Shown in pieces: positions 51,871 to 64,000 of a DNA stretch of 64,000 bases. The stretch lies in contig NC_134414.1 in assembly GCF_030867145.1 (NCBI RefSeq), positions 62,345,397-62,409,396 of the forward strand, read 5' to 3'. Made by a program: the position numbers and the translations under genes. The notes beneath the pieces are model-generated. The model ran no database searches. It was not told where the DNA came from and saw only the letters and a program-made list of their open reading frames with translations. Each line of letters opens with the position of its first letter. Position 1 is the first letter of the stretch. This DNA is from Opisthocomus hoazin. Taxonomy: Eukaryota > Chordata > Aves > Opisthocomiformes > Opisthocomidae.

Positions 51871-52409
51871 ATGGACGAGCGCTTCAACAGGTGGCTGCTG
51901 CCGCCGCTGCTGGCGCTGCTCTTCCTGCTCATCGTCTACCAGTACGTGTCGCCCGCCTGCCCCGGCGCCGCCTGCCCCCGCCGCCCGCCGGCCCCCTCCG
52001 CCGCCCGCCGCGGGGGGGGCCCGGCCGAGCGGGAGGAGGAGGAGGAGGCGGCGGCGGCGCTGCCGCGGCCGGCGGCCAAGTTCCCGTTCGCTCGGGGGGA
52101 GCTGTGCCGGCGGGTGCGGTTCGACATGCGGGGCCGCGACGTGATCGTCTTCCTCCACATCCAGAAGACGGGCGGCACCACCTTCGGGCGGCACCTGGTG
52201 CGCAACATCCGCCTGGAGCAGCCCTGCTACTGCCGGGCCGGGCAGAAGAAGTGCGCCTGCCACCGCCCGGGCGGCGACAAGGACACCTGGCTCTTCTCCC
52301 GCTTCTCCACCGGCTGGAGCTGCGGGCTGCACGCCGACTGGACCGAGCTCACCAGCTGCGTGCCCGCCGCCATGGAGCGCCGCGGCTGCGCCGGCAACCG
52401 CACCCTCAG
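51871..52409 (+). CDS. HS6ST3: HS6ST3 exon 1: heparan-sulfate 6-O-sulfotransferase 3, N-terminal part
   Basis: HS6ST3 is a Golgi type II membrane enzyme that moves sulfate from PAPS to the 6-O position of glucosamine in heparan sulfate. The ATG at 51871 (G at -3 and +4) begins MDERFNRWLL, diagnostic of HS6ST3 versus HS6ST1/2. A membrane anchor spans residues about 8-26, ending IVYQYVSP. A short, proline- and glutamate-rich stem follows, with an EREEEEE run. The catalytic domain starts near residue 80. The PAPS 5'-phosphosulfate loop HIQKTGGTTFGRH is at residues 96-108, then LEQPCYC, KKCACHRPG and SRFSTGWSCGLHADWTEL. An NRT sequon is at 176-178. The exon ends in phase 2 at CTCAG|GTCAGC. The stem appears shorter than in human. 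The remaining catalytic exon lies beyond the window, as expected for a gene with a very long first intron. Confidence 0.96.
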
Positions 52410-55400
52410 GTCAGCGCCGGCCGCGGCGGGGGGGTGCCGGCGGGGTGCCCGCTTCTCCCGCCCGCCCGCAGTCTGGTGCCGCCGTTCCCAGCGCGGCGGG
52501 GTGCCGATCGCTCGCCGGTCCGTGCGGGCTGGCAGCCGGGAGGCGATGCGTGCCCGGCTCTGCGCGGGGGGACGCGGGGGCTGCGGCGGGAACGTTCTGC
52601 GGGTGGTGCGAGGACGGTGGGGGAACGTCCCAGTTCCGCGGGCGTCACCGCGCCTTGCGCTGCTGCTGGGTGCTGCAAAAGGTCTCTTCTGGTTTTAAAA
52701 TGGGAAAATCGTCAGGCGGGTGGTCTCTCCGTGTGGGATAGCGGTAGGTGATTCAGTAAGTTTTGGGCTTTGTTGTGACTTACCTACCATTAAATCAGAT
52801 TTTCAGGCTAATGTTAGATCGTGTCTTTATGATAGGTTTTGAACACGGGTAGTAAGAAGTTATGAGCTGAATCGTCTCTTCAACTTTTTACCCTGTAATG
52901 ATTGTGACTTCAACATCAGTAAAATGTTTAGGAAAAATACCCTTTTCCGTTGTTTTGTTTTTTAGTTACATAGTTTTCCAGATAACTCATGTTCTTTCAT
53001 TTCACTATCCATCTTAATTTTATGAATCTACAAACCTTAAATTTTCAGTAGGAGCACTCGCACATTGCTTTGCGTCTTGTTGTTTAAACACACGTACAGC
53101 CCGTGACATACGTGAACTCATTTTCACAGGGCCCATTCATCGAGATAATAGAGTTGATTACTGCTGTTGTTGAACATCTTGAAGATTATTTGATGTGACC
53201 ATCAAAGGCGCTCCCGCACCGCAAAGCTAGTCACATCCAGTCAGGATAATTTGGATTGATTGGTGGTGGTTGCGGACTTGGACTGGACTTGCAGGATACT
53301 GTGAAGGTTATTCACACAATTTTGGGAAAAATGTTTAGCTGAAGATAAAGTGGAAAGATCTGTGTGCTAGTGGAAGAGAAATGCTGTGAGTGTCTTCAAG
53401 AACAAAATAACCTGGTAGTAACTGTGTAGCTTTAAGGAATATTCAGTAAACTTTTGATGTAAACCAGGGAGGGGAGGAGGAAGAGTAATACTTGTAGAAT
53501 GCCTGAGAATACTTAATCTACCACTGGAGTCCTCTTCCTCTCTCATGAAGAATATTAGTAGGTAAATAACTGAGTGTTAAATTGAATTGCAAAGATTATA
53601 AACAGGCAGTAAAATTGTAGTGGCGGCTTCGGTACTTTGAAACAAAAACCCCATTATTATATTAAGTAAATTTAAAACTTTGAGTTCAGTTAGAAAGGAG
53701 GTCATAGTGGTTATTCAGTGGATAACTAGTAATTATTTTGACTGAAGAAAGTCATGTAGTGACATTTCACCATTATAGCTGAACAGTGTTTTCTTAATTT
53801 TGTTTGTTTGTTTCGTTAATGAATGATTTGATTACTGTGACACTGCACTTCTTAATTTGTCTTTAAGTGAGGAAAATCCCATGAATAATTATTTGTTGCA
53901 TTATTCTGATACTTGTTCCTTCTTGTATTATATTCTGTTCTGGGCAGACACCTTTTCATTTTTCCCTTTGCATCATGTAACTTGACTTTGTTTTTTTAAG
54001 GAGCTGTAAAATGAATCACATAACCCAAAAGTACGGATTATCTCTCTGCTGTGAATGTCTTTGCTCCTGAAAGTTGGAATCAAGCCTAAAACACTTCGCT
54101 GGAGGACTGTGCTATTAGAGGCATTCATCTAAGTCTTTTTTTAATGTCTGAACGGAGAATTGAGAATGAGGAGACTGTATGCCTAAAAAAAGCAAGGAAC
54201 TAGCATGAGTCTAGAGTAAAGCATAGTGATTATTTTTAAGTCATACTTTAAAGCTTCTGAATGTATTTAAGGCGTTAGACTTCCTTGAGTAGCTCAAGTT
54301 TTCCCTTGTATCTTGCAGCTATGGAGTCAGAAAATTAGTCTAAATTTGGTTAAGTATCTGATGATGAATTTTCTTTGTGGCTAGGAGGACAGCAGGACAA
54401 ACCATATCGTGGATTTGGTACCAAGATGTTTGATCTCTTTTGCCATATATTCGATGAAGTAAGCATGATGTTAAGTGTATTCTGGATTTGTTTTTTCTTC
54501 CTCTCATAGCAGGGTGTTAATATGATCTATATATATATAGCCTATCTTTTACGACATAGAGGGATGAAGGGATTTGGAATGTGAATCTCCGCATTCTGAA
54601 AATTTGCTTCTTAGAGGGCTGGTAATAGTGTAACGCAAGTAAAAAATTAAACAAGTGGCTCTGGGAAGCATTTTCTTTGCTGTTTTGTAAGTTAGATTAA
54701 GTCCTACCTTTTAACGCAGGTCTGTAGAAGAGTTCATGAAGAAACTGTAATTAGAATTCACGAGGGAAGGGGCTAGGTGGTAGGGAAAGGAGGGAGCAGA
54801 TGATGGTCGTAAGGGTCTTAGGAGGTGCGTGAAGCGACCTGGGTTCTTTGTCTTTCATGGGCAGTGTGTTTGAAGATGTTTTACTTCTGAAATCTTGTCA
54901 GGTTTTTGAAGTGACTTTGTCTGAGCTTTTCCTGTTTCTGATGTTTGCATCTTAAAGGCTAGGGTCTCAAGAAGGAAGACAGGGCAGAAGCTGTTATTGT
55001 GCCCCAGTAATTTTAACTCTTTCAAGCCTAAGCGCCAGCTCTAATTCTGATATCAGTGGACATTTACCTCTGCGTGACTTAATGGTGTGAAGTGTCCTGT
55101 GCACTTGTCCCAGCTTAGGTACTTCAGTATGAGAAGTTGCTTGTTGTCAATGTGTTGGGTGCTATTGTGAAGTTGTAGAACTATCTTTTTTTGTTAAGAA
55201 TCAAAGTTGCTCTTTTAAATGCCATTACTTGGAAAAAAAAATCACCCAACCCACAACAGCCCAACAACTTCAGACACTATTTGTTCAAACTTTTGCATAT
55301 GTTTTAATTTTTAGGGTGTGAGATGTTCTGCTGAAATACCTGCTGAACTGTTTACAGAGCCAGTCGATTAGTATTTCATATGAATGTATAGCTTTCACTT

Positions 55401-55705
55401 TTGCAAAAGTTGCTGTCTGGATAGTAAGGGTATTGAGAAGGGTATGCTGCTGATGCAGTTTTAAATTCTTACTAGCATTGTTTTCACCTCAACATTGCAA
55501 ATAATTAGTATAATTAAAGCAGTGGGACTTTTTCCATAAAGGTGCAGTTAGGTTCACATAGAAGTTCTTGCATCAGTAGCATATCACCCCATACATTTGA
55601 CAGGAGAGTCATGAGCTATGCAATGTGTCTACAACTTGGGTTATTTACTCTGCCTTACAAAAATGGCTGTTACAACAGAAAGTAACGGAGATTGGTGTGA
55701 AATCT

Positions 55706-55775
55706 GTTTTTTTTGTTGTTGTTTGTGGTGGGTTTTTTTGGGGTTTTTTTTGGTGGTTTTTTTTTTTTTTTTTTA
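55706..55775. repeat. G/T-rich low-complexity tract
   Basis: About 70 bp made almost entirely of T and G on the plus strand, ending in a T run of about 20. It gives artefactual Phe/Gly/Trp-rich ORFs. The opposite strand is A/C-rich. Confidence 0.85.
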
Positions 55776-57115
55776 AGAAACAGTCTTTATTTCCTTATGT
55801 ATTTGCTCTGCCCTCTCTGGAAGTCGTTGATGATGCTTGTGTTTAGCTCCGCCTCTGGAACTTGGATTTCCTTCAGAGGTGCCAAGAAGCTGAGACTGTG
55901 GAGCCTAAGCCAACATTTCTTGAGGAAAGAAAGGGAAGAGAAATGTTGTTAGATGTCTGACCTGGGATGCCAGAGAAGAGTCATTTTCAAGTCCGAGTGA
56001 GTAATACTAGGCTGCCTCTGTAGCCAGTGGGGAGAAATGAAAGAGGCAGTCCTTTGGAGGGTCTGAAACATGTCCGAGACCTAAATTGTCTTCTGGAGGG
56101 GCTATTTTTCCTTTCACTGATTACAAGGGAAGTCTGAAATAGCTAACTGGGACTTGATGTCTAGAACTAGATGAGAAGAATTCCACATCTACTGTTGCAG
56201 AGACATTGTCCAAAATGATTGTCTGCCTCTGTTAGGTTACCAGGTAAAACTTGGTGTGTGAGGTAGGGCTTGCTTTGCCTCTCTACTGTATGTATGAGGG
56301 ATTGAGAGGGGACCTTAGAAGTCCTAATGAAAGCACATTTTCTCCCTTGCTGGTGTGCCTGCAATATCATTAATAATTATGCATTATTATTTATTACAAG
56401 TTTGATTAAACTGGGGAGGTAATCTTTTAAACTACACACTTGAAAGAACACTGCATTGAAAGTGTTGTCTAATTTTCTTGTATGAAACAGTGAAATCAGT
56501 CCAATTCTGTAAACCCCATGAGGTTTATTACCAGTGCAGTTTAGTCTTTGAAACTATTGATTTTCATTAATTTGCTTCCATTATACTCTCCATTTCCTCA
56601 TGTCTGTTTAACTTACTGTGTGCTCCGATATTCTGTGGAAGTATAAATCAGCAGTAAACCCATGAGTCATGGAACTGGGAGAGTTGAATAGAAATTATTA
56701 GCAGGATTCCTTTTTCTTATGCAATCCTGTATTTGACTATTCAGTGTTTTTAAAGCTCTAGCGAGAACAGAGTGTAAGGTGGACTCCCTTCTTTGCAGCC
56801 GTTGTAACTGTTCATCATAAAAATGTAAGAGCGTTAATGGAAAATTCAAACTACGCTGAAGGTAGCAGGGAGAAGCCAATAAAAAGTCAAATGTTTAAAC
56901 TGAAAAAAGCACAAATTCTCTACCATGCCTCGGTATCTTCTACTGAAAGAGCCAGTAAGGTCTATATAATTTTTTATTAAACAGTTTCCTGAGGTCCTGC
57001 TACTAACAGTGTATGTGTGTGTGTTCCTTCTGTAAGTCTCTCCAGTGTTGGATGCTTGAAAAGAACCTTGGTAATTTGCTCAAGGGGTTTCAGTGCCCTG
57101 ATTATTGGAAACTAG

Positions 57116-57205
57116 TGTTGTCTCGCCACCCAGGGCTTAGTGTGAATCATATTAACTTCATGTTGTCTCTCCCCCAAGTGCTTAGTGTGAATCTTATTAA
57201 CTTCA
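57116..57205. repeat. 45-bp tandem duplication, two imperfect copies
   Basis: The segment GCTTAGTGTGAATC...ATTAACTTCA at 57135-57160 recurs at 57180-57205 with one mismatch, and the preceding TTGTCTC is also shared. The period is 45 bp. Confidence 0.85.
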
Positions 57206-60200
57206 GTTTTAAGTCGGTAGCATCTTCTGTCTTTTGAGAAACTGAGAACAAATTGATCTCTCTTCTCTGCAGTAGCCTGCTAGGCACTCCATTCTTAGGA
57301 AGTTCTCTTCCAACCTTTTCTTCTTCAACTAACCTAATCGGCTCATTCTGTGTGTATTGTAGGCCATTCTTAATGTTCCTCCTGTTTGGATTAGTGTCAG
57401 TTGTTTTCTTGAAATGTGATGCTTCGGCGGGGCTATGGTGTTTCATCTGTGTGTAGTACAAAGTGGAGCAAAAAAGATTACTTTGCTTATTCTGAAAGTT
57501 GTGCTTGTGGTTGTACACTTCAGTGATGTTTGCCTATTTTGCAGTTGTCTGACATGGACTGTTCAGCTTGGGATTTAGACACTATTAATTTTCTTAAAGA
57601 CTACTACTTACATTTCCTATTGTCATTTTGTGCTTATCCCCACTGGTTTTTATTCCTTTTCTGTCAGTTTCTTTAATTTGTAAAATTGATTTAAATTTTA
57701 ATTTTGTCCTTCCTAGCTTTTCATCATTGACATATTTAATAAATGTGTTTTGTATTCAGCATCTACGTTGTTGATGCAAACGTTGAATAGAATGAAATCC
57801 CTTTTGTAATAAACCTTTTGTTTGGTGTAACTCTCAGAATTGCTTTGCAGGGAGTTCTGTCCTTGCCACATCATATTTTTTTCTAGACTGTGGTTTTTTT
57901 TCTGGCTTATAACACTAATTGGAAATGTTATCTAAAGTCATACTTTTTTTTTAAAAAAAAGAAGGATTTCCATCCTACTATTCCTATTCAAAATTAATTA
58001 CTGTATTTTAGAGGGAAATTAGAAAATTAGACTGAGTTGATCCAACGTGATTGAGATACGATTAGCAGACAGCATTACTTTCTTCTATGCGTTTAAAGAT
58101 AACTTGCCTTAGAACTTCTGGCAACAACTAGCAACTCAACTACTTTTTGCACTTGTTTCCCATGAGACTTCCCCTGCCCAGAGTAGCAGACAAACGATTG
58201 ATGGAGACAGAACTTTTCCAGATCCGTGACAACCCCAATGCTGAAAACTTTTGACCTAAAGAGAAGTCTTGTCTTCAGACTCCTAGAGCTGCTGCAATAA
58301 ACCTTTGCAGGTTGCCTACAAGAATGGCTAGAACTCATGTTTGCTGTTAATTACTAGTATTGATAAAACAATGATCAGCACTAGTTCAACTGGGAATTGA
58401 TTGTTCTTGTTCACTCATCATTGTAATTTACAGATAACTGTGGAACTCTGTAAGTTTTGAGGCAGGGAGGTGCATGTTATGAAAATGATCACCTGAGCAA
58501 CAGTTCTTCTAGTTGTCTGGAAGAGAACTTGGTGATTTACCCAAGCAAATTTGCATGCTCCTTTTGTGCAGACCTTGCTGGTTCCTGTTTAGTCTAGCTT
58601 AATGTATCACTTTGAAACGTTAGTACATGAGTTTTTGGCTGCTTCTGGTATTTCATTCTGGAAAACAAGCTGCCTAATATGATTTTCTTCAAAATGAAGG
58701 AGCTTTTCTCTTCTTTTTGCAGGAGTCAGGCAGAGAAACCCTAGGGGAGAGAGTGGAAGTGTAAGTAGCACCTCCTAGGGCTGTGTGGTGTTATGACACC
58801 TATCAGCTGTTGTAACTTTCTCGTGTTATTAAGGTGCTTTTTAAATTCTATTAACTAGTTGTCTAATTTAAAGTAACTTCCAATCCTCTTAAATAGGATA
58901 TCACTTAAATTCTTATGTGGCTTTGGGGTATGTATCAGTTTGAGGTGGAATGGTAAAAGTTACTGTGTGAGTGGGAAAAGTTGCTGTGTAATGCTATTAC
59001 ACTGATAGAGTAAATCTGTAGACCCAGCTAGTGGCAAAAATAGGGATAAAATTGTGAGCTTACTCTAGATTTTTTTTGCGAACACTTTGTAGAGGAAGAA
59101 AGAAATCTCTGCCAGCTCAGCTCTAGTGATCACAAAGAAGCTCAACGGAAAGTGTGGAGAGCTGGTTGAACTGAACGATTTCTCCCTTCGTGTGTGTTGG
59201 CAGTTTTCATATGTTGCCTTCTAAGTCAGCAAGAGTAAAGCACTTCCTCCCAGAGTTTGGTGCAGCCATGGTAGTGAATTGAGCTAATAATGCAAAGACT
59301 CTGCTGTTCTCTGTGCAGAATAAGGCCAGATGAAAGAAGGGAGCCTATATTCTTTAATATTTTTAGTATTGTATTCATCTTGCTGCCTGTTCTCTGAAAG
59401 TATTTCAAACTTCTAGTGATAAAATAACATTGGATGTCTTAATGTTCCCCATTGCCTTAGAAGGTAACTTAAAGTCCATTGAAAGTTCTGTTATTGCTGA
59501 ACAAAGTTTTTAAACGCTGTAGAGGAGGCTGATTATAGGAACTAAAGGTCTAATTTGAACTGCTGTTGTGATAAAATGATTCAGCCTTGAACAAACTACT
59601 AATTTAGGGGGAAAAATTAGCAACAGAACTATTAGGGATTTTGTTCAAGATTGCATGGATCTTCATTCAGAACAAATTCTAGAGTGGCAAAATCAGTGTA
59701 AGGAGAGGGCCTGTTATCTTCAAGATCTGCAGCATTTGGTTCTGCTATGAAGCTTACTGTTAGGTGGCCTCATGTATACTTCTACAAAGATTTAGGGTTT
59801 GGCCCACAGCTTAAAGTCATCTTAGAAAAAGAAGGGGGCAGGGACTGGCTTTTGATTAATGGTTTAAACTTAATGTCTTAAAACACTTATTTTACTTAAA
59901 AATTAATAATCTACTACAAAAAGATTGATGTAAAGTGGATTTTGGACATATTGTAAGTGTTGCATTAAGACAGTTACATGTCAGTTGTGAAAGTGTGTTA
60001 ATGCAGGTTGAGGTGTGTCTCTGAGTGTCTGCAAACAGAGAGATGCCAAACGTACTGGCTTAGTAGTGGGGACCAGGTGCAATTTCAATTTCTGAAGTCA
60101 AAATGAAAGATTGATGAAAGAAACTATGATATTCATAATTGACCTGAGAGTGTACTTCCCAGTTCTGTGAAGCAGCTTGACATTGATGAGAAGGCTGGCC

Positions 60201-61395
60201 ACGTGGTTCCTGGTGCTGTTTGGTACTGGAAGGAAATGGCCCCTTCAGGATGTCAGAGTATGTGGAGGAGCTGACCTCTCTGAGACCAGTTACTTTCTGC
60301 AAACAACTAAACTTGAAAGGGAGGGGAGTGAAAGAAGGATGCGTACTTTACACAACACTAATCAAAATTATCAGTTATTTTCATATTCTCACCTAAAGTC
60401 TAATAACGTCAATGGAAAGAACTTATTGACTTGGAGATTTCCATGTGTAAGACTTGGACACGTTATGCTTTCAAATTTATGTTAAATGAAATTTTAGATG
60501 TAGCAATGTAGGAGAAAGCGTCATTTTTTTTTTCTCTTTTATCAAGTAGCCTATTTCTAATTCGTGTTTTGAGCTGGCTTTTGTATAAGTAACAATTATG
60601 TTTGTATCTCAGTGTTTGTGTATTTTCACACTCAAAAGTAGCTACTTAGAATTTTTTACTTGATTTCCATGTGTCTTTGCACACAGGCTGTGGCTGAGAA
60701 TGTGGGGGTGGGTGGAATAGCAACCGATAGTGTTTGCTTGAGGAGCTACTCAGAGTAATAGGGGAAAAGAGAAGCAGTGTAGGAATACACTGGGAGCGAA
60801 GTCTGGAAGACAGCAGAAGAGAGCAGGGAGCAGAAATAAAGCTACAGTCTTGCGAGGTGAAGGAAGGATCAAAATTATGCAATTTGGAAGTTTTTTTCCA
60901 AATAAAACTTGGTTTAGGGTTTAAAGCGCTCCATATATTCTTTCATACTTTCTGGAAGAGAAGGATGTGGCCGTAATGAGAACCTTCCAGTACTAGCTTG
61001 TTTGAGCTCCTGTCCTACATACATCTTTACATTTTTGGTGTAGATTTCTCAGGTAAGATAAGTGTTGCAATAAGAGACCCAAATGTTAAATTAAGCATCT
61101 TCAGCTCCTACATTGTAGATTCCCAGTAGCACAGTTGTCATGTAATATTTTCATCGTGTAACTAGACCTTAATTTTTAGTGATGGGAGTAAGACCATTAT
61201 TTTCCAGGAAGCTTCAGATGTGGTGATTGATGAATAAGTTCTATAACTGAAAAAACTTTGGTTTTGTGCCAGAAAAGCCTCCGTCAGGCTAAAGCTGTAT
61301 CTTTTCTGTTGCTGGCTTAACAAGGTTCAGATGAGAAGAGTAACTTTATGAAATATTTTATGTTGTTCTCTACTACTAGTCATTTGGATTTACTA

Positions 61396-62152
61396 TGGAA
61401 TCATGTAGGTAGGAAGGGACCTGTGGCAGTTGTTTAGCTCAAACCCCAGCTCAAAGGTCTGTAACTAGAGCAGGTTGCTCTGGGCTTTGCTCAGAAGTTT
61501 TAAGTAACTCCAAGGGTGGAGATGCCACAATGTCTCTGAGCAACCCCTTCCAGTGTTTGACCACCCTCGTGGGAACAGAGCTTTTCTTCTCACCTAGCTG
61601 AAATTTCTCATTTTCCAAACTGTATTAATTTCTTCCTGTCTTATCACTGTGTGCATCCCGAAAGATTCTGGTTATGACTTCTCTGTATGCCTCCACATGA
61701 AAATTGAACAGAGTAATAAGGTCTGCCTGGTTGCTGCCTTCTCCTCAGGATGAACAAACCTAGCTCACTCAGCCACTCCGTGTGTCGTATGTCCCAGCCT
61801 CTTGATCATCTTGGCAGCCCTCTGCTGACACTCCCCATTATACCAAAGTCTGTCTTTTACTGGTGAGGCCAAAATTGGACACATCACTCCAGATGCTGTC
61901 TCACCAGTGCTAAATGGGAGGGTGAGGGGAAATAGCTGCTCCCAACCTGCTGACTAGCCTCTGCTAGCATAGCCCGATAATTGGTTAGTCTGCTTCACCT
62001 GCAAAGGGCACATTGTTGGCTGTTATTCAACACAGTGTCCACCAGGAACCCCAGATCCTTTCCTGCAGAGCTGTGTCATAGCCACTCAGTGCCCAGCCTG
62101 TCTTGTGGTGTGTTCTTAATTTACCTCAGGTGCAAGCTTTTTCTTTTACTTG
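61396..62152 (-). mobile_element. Older CR1 copy, 3' half (outer element, left piece)
   Basis: A reverse-complement CR1, antisense to HS6ST3. It begins at the 3' end (GGTAGGAAGGGACCTGTGGC) and proceeds through CCCTTCCAGTGTTTGACCAC, GCCTCTTGATCATCTTGGCA and CCACCAGGAACCCCAGATCC, all CR1 landmarks. It is interrupted at 62152 by a second CR1 and resumes at 62351. Confidence 0.88.
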
Positions 62153-62350
62153 GAATCATAGAATAGTTTGGGTTGGAAGGGACCTTAGAGGTCATCTAGT
62201 TCCAGCTCCACCGCTGTGGGCAGGGACACCTGCCACTAGACCAGGTTGCTCACAGCCCTGTCCAGCCTGGGCTTGAACACTTCCAGGGAGGGGGCATCCA
62301 CGGCTTCTCTTGGCACCCTGTTCAGTGTCTCACCACCCTCACAGTAAGCC
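62153..62350 (-). mobile_element. Younger CR1 3' end nested in the older copy
   Basis: It starts AATCATAGAATAGTTTGGGT then TGGAAGGGACCTTAGAGGTC, a well-preserved CR1 3' terminus, and runs to about 62350. ACTTG flanks it at 62148-62152 and 62351-62355, a plausible target-site duplication, and the outer CR1 continues on both sides. It is clearly less diverged than its host. Confidence 0.88.
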
Positions 62351-62860
62351 ACTTGCCATGGTTGATCTTCGTGAAGTTCCCATCAAGAGAGTTCTTTTTC
62401 CTCTTGAGGTTGCACTGGATAGAAGCACTGCTCTCCGGAGTATTGATCTCTCTCTCCAGTTTGGGCCTGTCCATGAACCTGCTGAGACTACACTCCATCC
62501 CATCATCCAGGTCATTAATACTGACCTTTAAACAGCATTGGCGTCAATGTCAGTTCTTGAGTGACACCGCAAGTAATTAGCTGCCAGCTGGATTTTGTAC
62601 AGCCGCTCACCCCCACTTGCAGCCCAACAGGAGGTCTGGCTATATTGTCCTGTCATCTAGTCCATATCTGACCAGTCTGGCTCAATTGGCACTATAGGAG
62701 AGCAAGTTGAAGTCCTTGCAGAGGTCAGTGCAAACAACATCCTGCTCCAGGGAAATTTGCCCAATCACCTTCCCAGGGATGGAGGTGAGACTGACTGGCC
62801 TGTAGCTCCTTGAATCCTTCTTCTTGAAGGTAAGTGTGAGGCTTGCTTTTTTTATGGACA
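62351..62860 (-). mobile_element. Older CR1 copy, ORF2 part (outer element, right piece)
   Basis: CR1 similarity resumes at CACTTGCCATGG and continues through CATCATCCAGGTCATTAATA to GACTGGCCTGTAGCTCC near 62800, typical reverse-transcriptase coding sequence read backwards. Frames are broken. The end near 62860 is approximate. Confidence 0.8.
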
Positions 62861-64000
62861 ATGGGGAGAAAAATTACAATGGAGAAGCAGCATGCTGGTG
62901 TAGATATTTTAACTACTCCTGGTTTCTCAATTTAAGAATTCCTTGAACAGGATCAGAAGCTATAATTATTAAATAAAGATAGATGCAATGATTTTTTTGC
63001 TGTGAATATTACTTTAGTTTGGTGAAAGAAATTACTTATTACCAGCAAGAACTTTTTTAATGTGTTATGATGTGTCCCTGTCATCCATTGTAAAGCTGTC
63101 CCTCAAGCATGTGTTATAAATATGTTCTTTGGACATTTCATCTAAGTCTGGGATGGTACGCTGCTTTGGTGCCACTTTGTCTTGTTAAGCTGAGCTTACT
63201 AGATAAAACAGAACTGGAATAAATATTCAGTAAATAAGAGGTGGTCACATATTTGTCTTTGTTGTTAATACTTGGACTCCTAGTGTTCTGTAATATTTAT
63301 ACAGTTTCAGGTTATATTGAGTCAAGCCTTTCTATTAAAATTATTTTTATCTAGAAAGTCAATGCTTTTATAGTTTTCCATATTCACATTGCAGTGTTCT
63401 TCAGAGCTCTTTAACTTCTATCTACAGCGATTACTTTTTTTATTAAACTGTTCACAGTTAAATTATAATGTAAACCCTTAATTGTCATGTGTTAGCGTGA
63501 AATAACTTCCTAGAATTTGCCATGAAAGAGCATAACTTTTGCCTTTCTTTTTGCTATTCTAAAGTTGAGTTACTGGGACGAACTTTCAATATAGGTAAGA
63601 TTCTTTTGTGCAAGGTTCAAAACTTCTGTGTAGAATCTTCTGTGGGCAAATACAGAATCCAAAAAAGAGAAGCAAATATACAGGCAAAGAACTAGTGTTT
63701 ATACCTTTACATTTCTTTTAAAGGGACTATAAATGCTTAAAAACACGAAGTAGGAAGACCTTAGAAGATGCGATCTTCATAACTCTCTTTAATCAGTCTG
63801 CTTATTAAGCTACTGGGGAGAAGCCTCAAATAATTAATTTGTGAGTGTATGTATTTTTTACTGCTTTACATCTTCACAAAAAGAACTGTTAAGTCCCCCT
63901 TTAAAGACTTGTGTCACAAACTTCAGCTCAACTGTGTTAAAGTAGTCATGCCTTTATGTGACAAGCTTTTAAAACCTGAAAATGCCCATTGAAATGGTTT

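Larger units (their letters stand above)
51170..52640. other. CpG island at the HS6ST3 5' end
   Basis: An abrupt rise in CpG density from about 51170 to about 52640 covers the promoter, 5' UTR, coding exon 1 and the start of intron 1. Long GC-rich open frames on both strands (up to about 430 codons) are by-products of the composition. Confidence 0.88.
52410..64000 (+). other. HS6ST3: HS6ST3 intron 1 (start)
   Basis: Everything right of the exon 1 donor is intronic. The first 250 bp are still CpG-rich; after that the DNA is AT-rich. It contains a G/T-rich tract (about 55700-55775), a 45-bp duplication (57116-57205) and nested CR1 copies (61396-62860). No other gene or exon is supported. In human this intron is several hundred kb long, so the second coding exon is not expected here. 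Confidence 0.85.

Noticed and set aside
51301-52751. Very long ORFs (up to about 430 codons) on both strands across the HS6ST3 CpG island
   Set aside because: They come from GC-rich composition with few stop codons. Only the frame from 51871 to 52409 has family motifs and a matching splice donor.
55625-55952. ORFs with Phe/Gly/Trp-rich runs
   Set aside because: Produced by the G/T-rich low-complexity tract, not by coding sequence.
1-64000. CRISPR arrays, bacterial operons, rRNA or tRNA genes
   Set aside because: None seen. The window is vertebrate nuclear DNA, and the short repeats found are tandem duplications, minisatellite or retroelement sequence. A tRNA scan could not be run, so a divergent tRNA cannot be fully excluded.

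Overview
This is a window of a bird genome. The evidence is several CR1 retrotransposon copies (the main avian LINE), a solo LTR of a common avian endogenous-retrovirus type, long AT-rich introns with short exons, and two CpG islands. It holds the 5' parts of two vertebrate genes arranged head to head. UGGT2, on the minus strand, starts at 35536 and runs off the left edge. HS6ST3, on the plus strand, starts at 51871 and runs off the right edge. The same UGGT2-HS6ST3 pairing is known from human 13q32, so synteny supports both names.

Left part (1-35.5 kb): I could place 11 consecutive UGGT2 coding exons by reading the minus strand. All have AG acceptors and GT donors, and the codon phases join without a break. 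Together they encode 394 complete codons plus two bases: the signal peptide, the first thioredoxin-like domain and the start of the next folding-sensor module. The catalytic glucosyltransferase domain lies outside the window. The introns carry a CR1 copy with a long stop-free reverse-transcriptase remnant (17.05-18.03 kb), a solo LTR (19.56-20.16 kb), and an old CR1 split by an LTR-like insertion (31.07-32.9 kb).

Centre (35.2-51.2 kb): The UGGT2 CpG island contains opposed CCAAT boxes, a perfect 6-copy 23-bp minisatellite that creates an evenly spaced row of GC boxes, and a possible divergent non-coding first exon. The roughly 15 kb up to the HS6ST3 island has no convincing protein gene. It holds two small CR1 tails, short duplications and AT-rich stretches that could be conserved regulatory DNA.

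Right part (51.2-64 kb): A second CpG island carries five same-orientation CCAAT boxes, a GC-box run and an upstream ORF, followed by HS6ST3 exon 1 (179 codons plus two bases: N-terminal membrane anchor, short stem, PAPS-binding loop). Everything after 52409 is HS6ST3 intron 1, including a nested pair of CR1 copies near 61.4-62.9 kb.

Both proteins work in the secretory pathway: UGGT2 in ER glycoprotein folding control, HS6ST3 in Golgi heparan sulfate modification. I see no evidence that they are functionally linked beyond being neighbours. I found no clearly undescribed biological system. The most unusual structures are the promoter minisatellite and the phased CCAAT array.
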